Translations under genes and position numbers: made by a program
From: Lachnospiraceae bacterium
Lineage (GTDB): Bacteria > Bacillota > Clostridia > Lachnospirales > Lachnospiraceae
Assembly: GCA_024699395.1 (NCBI GenBank)
Contig: JAILPU010000313.1
Location: 1-10,894, forward strand
Length of the DNA: 10,894 bases
Reading direction: 5' to 3'
Notes under the pieces: generated by a model
The model's input: only the letters and a program-made list of their open reading frames with translations
The model's database searches: none
What the model was told of the DNA's origin: nothing
Shown: piece by piece, positions 7,842 to 10,894 of the stretch
Layout of the letters: the number at the start of each line of letters is the position of its first letter
How positions within the stretch are numbered: position 1 is the stretch's first letter

Positions 7842-8058
7842 AAATGTTAAATGTGTGCGGGTTTGTGGATTATTCGATTTAGCACTATAATACGAATTGT
7901 TGTGTTTTTCGTAAACACCAAAAGTTACATTGTTTAACAAATTGATTTGGTTGAATACTAAAGATTATATTTTTTAACGCATTGTTAATAGTTAATAGGA
8001 TTCAAAGTGTTTGATTTAGCTGTATACTGCAGATTGGGTTTATAAACAGGAGGGGCAT
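7842..8058 (+). other. AT-rich intergenic spacer after the repeat array
   Basis: Together with the array this makes a 359-bp gene-free stretch (7700-8058), the longest in the window. I see no credible ORF and no strong intrinsic terminator. A modest hairpin (GTGTTT/AAACAC arms, 7902-7918) lacks a following U run. A small direct repeat (GTTAATA twice, 7984-7997) and three spaced copies of a GATTTRG element, each followed by a -10-like hexamer, are present. The composition is much more AT-rich than the flanking genes. The spacer could carry a promoter for the following three-gene group, or it may be the decayed continuation of the tandem array. Confidence 0.6.
7863..8028 (+). promoter_or_regulatory. 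Candidate promoter region with three repeated -10-like elements
   Basis: The best single candidate is TTGTGG (7863-7868), a 17-bp spacer and a perfect TATAAT (7886-7891), a plausible sigma-A promoter about 170 bp upstream of the next gene. The same local arrangement, GATTTRG followed by a -10-like hexamer 10 bp from its first base, recurs twice: AATACT (7954-7959) and TATACT (8023-8028), about 68-69 bp apart. The -35 regions of these two are poor. This is sequence pattern only, with no experimental evidence. No convincing sigma-28 (TAAA/CCGATAT) box was seen. Confidence 0.38.
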
Positions 8059-8367
8059 ATGGCGATCAATTCTATTGACATGGCAGTAAATGCCAAGACC
8101 ATGGATTATACCGCAATAAGGCATCACGAGGAGAATCATGTTCTCGTGGAGCAGGAAAACATGGCCATAAATCAGAAGAAAGATGAACACAAGAAGGCCA
8201 ATCAGGTTTCGGATGCAGATAAAACCGACTGGCTTAACAAAAAGTTTGACGCCAAGGAAAAGGGAAGTAATTCCTATAATCCCAAGGACGGCAAAAAACA
8301 AAAGAAGGATAAGGACGGTGAAGATGGAAATGATGATCACCATAAGTCCTTTGACATAAGAATTTAG
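8059..8367 (+). CDS. Small charged hypothetical protein of the flagellar operon end
   Basis: The 102-aa product is hydrophilic with no membrane segment or signal peptide. The N-terminus (MAINSIDMAVNAKTMDY) is followed by a Gln/Asn/Glu-rich, probably helical region (about 18-50). The segment WLNKKFDAKEKGSNSYNP (about 58-75) comes next, then a Lys/Asp-rich low-complexity tail (75-95) ending HHKSFDIRI. The start is strongly supported by AGGAGG (8048-8053) with 5-nt spacing. I recall short proteins of similar style (N-terminal I-xx-(I/L/V)D-type motif followed by Gln-rich helix) at the end of clostridial fla/che operons, but no function is known to me. It is 22 bp upstream of the coiled-coil gene and probably co-transcribed with it. 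Confidence 0.82.
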   Translation: MAINSIDMAVNAKTMDYTAIRHHEENHVLVEQENMAINQKKDEHKKANQVSDADKTDWLNKKFDAKEKGSNSYNPKDGKKQKKDKDGEDGNDDHHKSFDIRI

Positions 8368-8389
8368 GAAAGGCATAAGTTTTTTTGAT

Positions 8390-9238
8390 ATGGATATTTT
8401 TCACATTATTTTACTTTGTGCGGGAATAGTGATTTTTATTATAAGCTTTATCCTGCCGGCTTCCTCCAAAGAACTTGAAGAGGATTCCAAGAATCTTGCA
8501 AAGGATCAGATTAAGGAGCTGGTAAACGACGAATTTACCAAGATAAGATCCCATGTGGATGATATAGTTAACGAATCAATTGATTATGCTGTGGAAAAAA
8601 CTGAGAGAGGTCTTGAGAGACTGTCCAACGAAAAAATTCAGGCAGTCAACGAATATTCCGATACCGTTATGAACGAGATCAACAAGAATCATAAGGAAGT
8701 CATGTTTCTCTACGATATGCTTAACGATAAGCATGAGAGTCTTATGAATTCCGTTGCCGAAGCCAATAAAGCGGCTAAGGACGCTTCAGACAGCGTTAAG
8801 GAAGCGGAGTCTATTGTCAATTCTCTTCAGGAACTTTATAAAAAAGAACCTGAGTCTTTTGAAACTTTGAGTGATACTTTGTTTGAACCCAAGGAAAAGA
8901 AGAAAGAAAAATCGGACAAAGAAAAGACGGAAAAAACCGACAAAGATAAGTCTGAAAAAGTAAAGCAGACAGAAAAGACAAAGAGCAAAGCCACAAAAAC
9001 GAAAAACAAAAATAAGGATGATAATCCTTCGGATTTTGTGCCCTTGGCTCAAAAGACAGAGCTTAGTTTTGAACCCTCCATCAGCTTTATGGGGGATGCA
9101 GACGAAGGAAATGAAATATCAAACGAGAAGATACTTGAACTTCACCGCCAGGGTAAATCCAACGTGGCCATTGCAAAGAGTCTTGGATTGGGAGTTGGGG
9201 AAGTTAAGCTCGTTATAGATTTATACAAAAATATGTAG
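8390..9238 (+). CDS. Single-pass coiled-coil protein with C-terminal HTH-like domain (DUF6115-like, SwrB position)
   Basis: The 282-aa product has an N-terminal membrane helix (about 4-24, FHIILLCAGIVIFIISFILP) with little sequence before it. A long charged helical/coiled-coil region (about 27-152) follows, then a Lys/Glu/Thr-rich disordered linker (about 165-212). A compact C-terminal domain (about 243-282, EKILELHRQGKSNVAIAKSL...) resembles a short helix-turn-helix. This architecture and the place between fliA and rpsB recall B. subtilis SwrB, a single-pass protein that promotes flagellar type III export, but SwrB is much shorter and I cannot claim orthology. The start is uncertain: the nearest Shine-Dalgarno (AGGAAAGG, 8366-8373) is 16 nt from the ATG, and no better in-frame start is visible. 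The C-terminal domain may bind protein rather than DNA, since the protein appears membrane-tethered. Confidence 0.85.
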   Translation: MDIFHIILLCAGIVIFIISFILPASSKELEEDSKNLAKDQIKELVNDEFTKIRSHVDDIVNESIDYAVEKTERGLERLSNEKIQAVNEYSDTVMNEINKNHKEVMFLYDMLNDKHESLMNSVAEANKAAKDASDSVKEAESIVNSLQELYKKEPESFETLSDTLFEPKEKKKEKSDKEKTEKTDKDKSEKVKQTEKTKSKATKTKNKNKDDNPSDFVPLAQKTELSFEPSISFMGDADEGNEISNEKILELHRQGKSNVAIAKSLGLGVGEVKLVIDLYKNM

Positions 9239-9248
9239 AGGTTTTACA

Positions 9249-10199
9249 ATGAAGTTTAAATACTATTTAAGAGGGCTGGGAATAGGCATTGCAGTTACAG
9301 CACTTCTTTTTATTGTTTCCGGTTTTGACAAAAATGATGATTATGTAAGACAGAGAGCCAAAGAGCTTGGAATGGTTGACGGCAACCGTGTCCTTGTGGG
9401 AAAGGTTTCGGATTTGGATTCCGTTGAGAATTTGGAAGAAAATAACAGCATAGATTCTGATACCGAAGAGCCTGCTGAATTAAAGAGGTCTTCCTCGCCG
9501 GAGGTCTTTGAAACGGTAAGTAATACACCCGTTGCTACGTTAGCGGACAAGCCTGATGATGATAAAACTGCAAAAGCGACTGATAAAAAAGATGAATCAG
9601 CAACGCCCAAGATATCTGATACCAAAACATCACAAGAAACCAAGGAATCTGATGCAAAAAAGGCAACACCGGATAAAAATGCCATTGGGGATGATAGCGG
9701 TAACAATACCGACTCTTCTTCGAACGGGAACAAAATTACAGCAGGTGATGGCTTAAATAAAGATTCTTTCCAATCACAGCAGAATGCCGATTCAAAAACT
9801 GATAATAATGATAATCCGAGGGATAACACAGACGCCGGTAATGATGTCGCACATAACAAAGACGCTGACAATGATGCCGCGGAAAATGGAACCGAAGCTG
9901 TAAATGATTCAAATCCTACTGTTACGGATTTAACCGATAATAATGAACCCGATGGTGGGGATACGGAAGTATTAGCTGTTGAAGGAGAAACAGTTGTACT
10001 TGAGGTAAAGCCAGGTAATGATTCCAGAACTGTGGCGAAGGCTCTTTATAAACTGGGAGTAGTTGAAAGTGTAGACAGTTTTGATGATTATCTTTGCAAA
10101 AACGGATACGCCAACAAGATAAATGTAGGAAAATTCAATATCCCTGCAGGAAGCGATAATAAGACAATCGCAGAGATCATCACCGGCCGCCGCAGGTAG
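9249..10199 (+). CDS. Membrane-anchored protein with MltG-like C-terminal domain, catalytic domain absent
   Basis: The 316-aa product has an N-terminal membrane helix (about 7-25) followed by DYVRQRAKELGMV (31-43). A very long low-complexity region rich in Asp, Asn, Lys, Thr and Ser (about 55-240) comes next. The C-terminal domain (about 248-313) reads VKPGNDSRTVAKALYKLGVV ... FDDYLCKNGYANKINVGKFNIPAG ... TIAEIITG. This resembles the LysM-like subdomain at the N-terminal side of MltG/YceG endolytic transglycosylases. The catalytic YceG core with its Glu is missing, so transglycosylase activity is unlikely; peptidoglycan or septal binding is an inference. The start is supported by GAGG (9238-9241), which overlaps the preceding stop codon, with a 10-bp intergenic gap. 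The last 14-15 codons are duplicated downstream of the stop. Automated annotation may call it MltG. Confidence 0.82.
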   Translation: MKFKYYLRGLGIGIAVTALLFIVSGFDKNDDYVRQRAKELGMVDGNRVLVGKVSDLDSVENLEENNSIDSDTEEPAELKRSSSPEVFETVSNTPVATLADKPDDDKTAKATDKKDESATPKISDTKTSQETKESDAKKATPDKNAIGDDSGNNTDSSSNGNKITAGDGLNKDSFQSQQNADSKTDNNDNPRDNTDAGNDVAHNKDADNDAAENGTEAVNDSNPTVTDLTDNNEPDGGDTEVLAVEGETVVLEVKPGNDSRTVAKALYKLGVVESVDSFDDYLCKNGYANKINVGKFNIPAGSDNKTIAEIITGRRR

Positions 10200-10242
10200 G
10201 GATAAGACAATCGCAGAGATTATCACCGGCCGCCGCAGATAA
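10155..10242 (+). repeat. Direct duplication of the 3' end of the MltG-like gene, stop codon included
   Basis: Copy 1 is 10155-10199 (45 bp; codons DNKTIAEIITGRRR plus TAG, in the gene). Copy 2 is 10201-10242 (42 bp; DKTIAEIITGRRR plus TAA), separated by one G. Aligned, they differ by ATC/ATT (Ile), AGG/AGA (Arg), TAG/TAA (stop) and the presence or absence of one AAT codon. Every difference keeps the protein reading. Copy 2 is in another frame relative to copy 1, so readthrough would not repeat the peptide. It is non-coding where it now stands unless translated separately, and it has no start codon. Confidence 0.95.
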
Positions 10243-10279
10243 CCGGCAGATACAACAACTGAAGTAATATACTTTGATA

Positions 10280-10320
10280 AAAAAGCATTGCATAAAGATT
10301 CCTTTTATGCTATGCTTTTT
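10280..10320 (+). terminator. Rho-independent terminator before rpsB
   Basis: The two arms AAAAAGCAT-T-GCATAAA (10280-10296) and the matching TTTATGC-T-ATGCTTTTT (10304-10320) pair with one T-T mismatch. The short loop region is 10297-10303, and the 3' arm ends in five T. The A run on the 5' side means it could also act on the minus strand. It lies 80 bp after the MltG-like stop and separates the flagellar-end genes from rpsB. Confidence 0.85.
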
Positions 10321-10436
10321 AATGTTGTGAAAATACACGCATTATGCGGGTCGATGGTTTCCGTAAGGATAGTCGCACCCACAGGTTAACGCCCTGAAAC
10401 ATAAATGCGGAAGCTTAAACCAATGGAGGTATTAAA
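10321..10436 (+). promoter_or_regulatory. rpsB 5' leader with structured element
   Basis: The region between the terminator and rpsB folds well by eye. GGGT (10348-10351) pairs with ACCC (10377-10380). Inside it CGAT pairs with GTCG (10352-10355 with 10372-10375, one G-T wobble, C10376 bulged). TCC-GTAA-GGA (10360-10369) then forms a GNRA-capped tip. A second small hairpin, CAGG/CCTG, lies at 10382-10396. Ribosomal protein operons, including S2 operons, often carry autoregulatory leaders. That this is an S2-binding element is an inference. A possible promoter (TTGCAT 10288-10293, 17 bp, TATGCT 10311-10316) overlaps the terminator stem. Confidence 0.45.
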
Positions 10437-10894
10437 ATGAGCGTTATTTCTATGAAGCAGTTACTTGAAGCAGGTGTTCATTTCGGACATCAGACAAGAA
10501 GATGGAACCCTAAGATGGCTCCTTACATCTTCACCGAGAGAAATGGTATCCACATCATCGATCTTCAGAAGTCAGTTGTTAAAGTTGACGAGGCTTACAA
10601 GGCAGTATCAGAGATCGTTGCACAGGGTGGTACAATTCTTTTCGTAGGAACCAAGAAGCAGGCACAGGATGCTGTTAAGGTTGAGGCAGAGCGTTGCGGT
10701 ATGTACTATGTAAACGTAAGATGGCTCGGCGGTATGCTTACAAACTTCAAGACCATCCAGTCACGTGTTGCAAGACTTCGCAAGATTGAGGAAATGTCTA
10801 CCGACGGTACATTTGATGTACTTCCCAAGAAAGAAGTTATCCAGCTCAAGAAGGAGTGGGAGAAGCTTGAGAAGAACCTTGGCGGTATCAAGAA
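10437..10894 (+). CDS. rpsB: 30S ribosomal protein S2 (partial, runs off the window)
   Basis: Small-subunit ribosomal protein S2, needed for S1 binding and 30S function where S1 exists. Only the first 152 codons plus two bases are present, which is more than half of the usual 230-260 aa. Diagnostic segments are [47 protein letters not shown] and [19 protein letters not shown]. The ATG at 10437 follows a strong GGAGGT Shine-Dalgarno (10425-10430) by 6 nt. Codon choice is strongly biased (AAG, GGT, CTT, CAG, ATC), as expected for a highly expressed gene and unlike the upstream genes. In B. subtilis rpsB also follows the fla/che operon, and tsf would be expected next. Confidence 0.98.
   Translation, partial: MSVISMKQLLEAGVHFGHQTRRWNPKMAPYIFTERNGIHIIDLQKSVVKVDEAYKAVSEIVAQGGTILFVGTKKQAQDAVKVEAERCGMYYVNVRWLGGMLTNFKTIQSRVARLRKIEEMSTDGTFDVLPKKEVIQLKKEWEKLEKNLGGIK

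Noticed and set aside
7902..7918. Hairpin GTGTTT/AAACAC as the terminator of the fapA-like gene
   Set aside because: The stem is six AT-rich pairs and is followed by CAAAAG rather than a T run.
8880..9010. Lys/Glu/Thr-rich codon run in the coiled-coil gene as a DNA repeat
   Set aside because: The repetition reflects low-complexity protein composition; no regular DNA period was found.
9341..9871. 176-aa open frame on the minus strand inside the MltG-like gene
   Set aside because: The Ser/Leu/Val-rich product is what the complement of an Asp/Asn/Lys/Thr-rich stretch yields; no start signal or recognised domain.

Overview
The window reads as the downstream end of a large fla/che (flagellar and chemotaxis) operon from a motile, Gram-positive anaerobe of the Clostridia, most likely the Lachnospiraceae. 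The basis is gene order (cheB-cheA-cheW-cheC-cheD-small ORF-fliA-fapA-like-...-rpsB), which parallels the Bacillus subtilis order cheB-cheA-cheW-cheC-cheD-sigD-swrB-rpsB. Strong purine-rich Shine-Dalgarno sites and the protein style (CheC/CheD adaptation, FapA/DUF342, DUF6115-like and short MltG-like proteins) also fit. The family placement is recognition from memory, not a database result. Every supported gene is on the plus strand.

Layout: 37-5020 holds the chemotaxis core: the CheB methylesterase, the CheA kinase with all its domains, the CheW coupler, the CheC CheY-P phosphatase with two intact active sites, and the CheD deamidase. A small two-helix membrane protein (5038-5286) and the flagellar sigma factor FliA/SigD (5321-6097) follow, then a FapA/DUF342 polymer-binding protein (6110-7699). 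A 359-bp spacer comes next. Three genes of uncertain function complete the run: a 102-aa charged protein, a single-pass coiled-coil protein in the SwrB position, and a membrane-anchored protein with an MltG-like C-terminal domain but no catalytic domain. A rho-independent terminator (10280-10320) closes this unit. Ribosomal protein S2 (rpsB) then begins behind a structured leader and runs off the window.

How the genes work together: CheA/CheW signal through a CheY that is not in this window. CheB, CheC and CheD adjust receptor methylation/amidation and CheY-P level. FliA would transcribe late flagellar and chemotaxis genes. The membrane proteins after fliA are probably accessory to flagellar assembly or the cell envelope.

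The most unusual signal is at two gene ends. The last 12 codons of the fapA-like gene, stop codon included, are repeated five times in tandem (7664-7841), as two alternating sequence types that look like diverged versions of the same C-terminus. About 2.4 kb downstream, the last 14-15 codons of the MltG-like gene, stop included, are also duplicated just after its stop (10155-10242). The two copies differ only by three synonymous or stop-to-stop changes and one whole-codon indel. Two independent 'gene-end duplications' in one window are not explained by the gene annotation.
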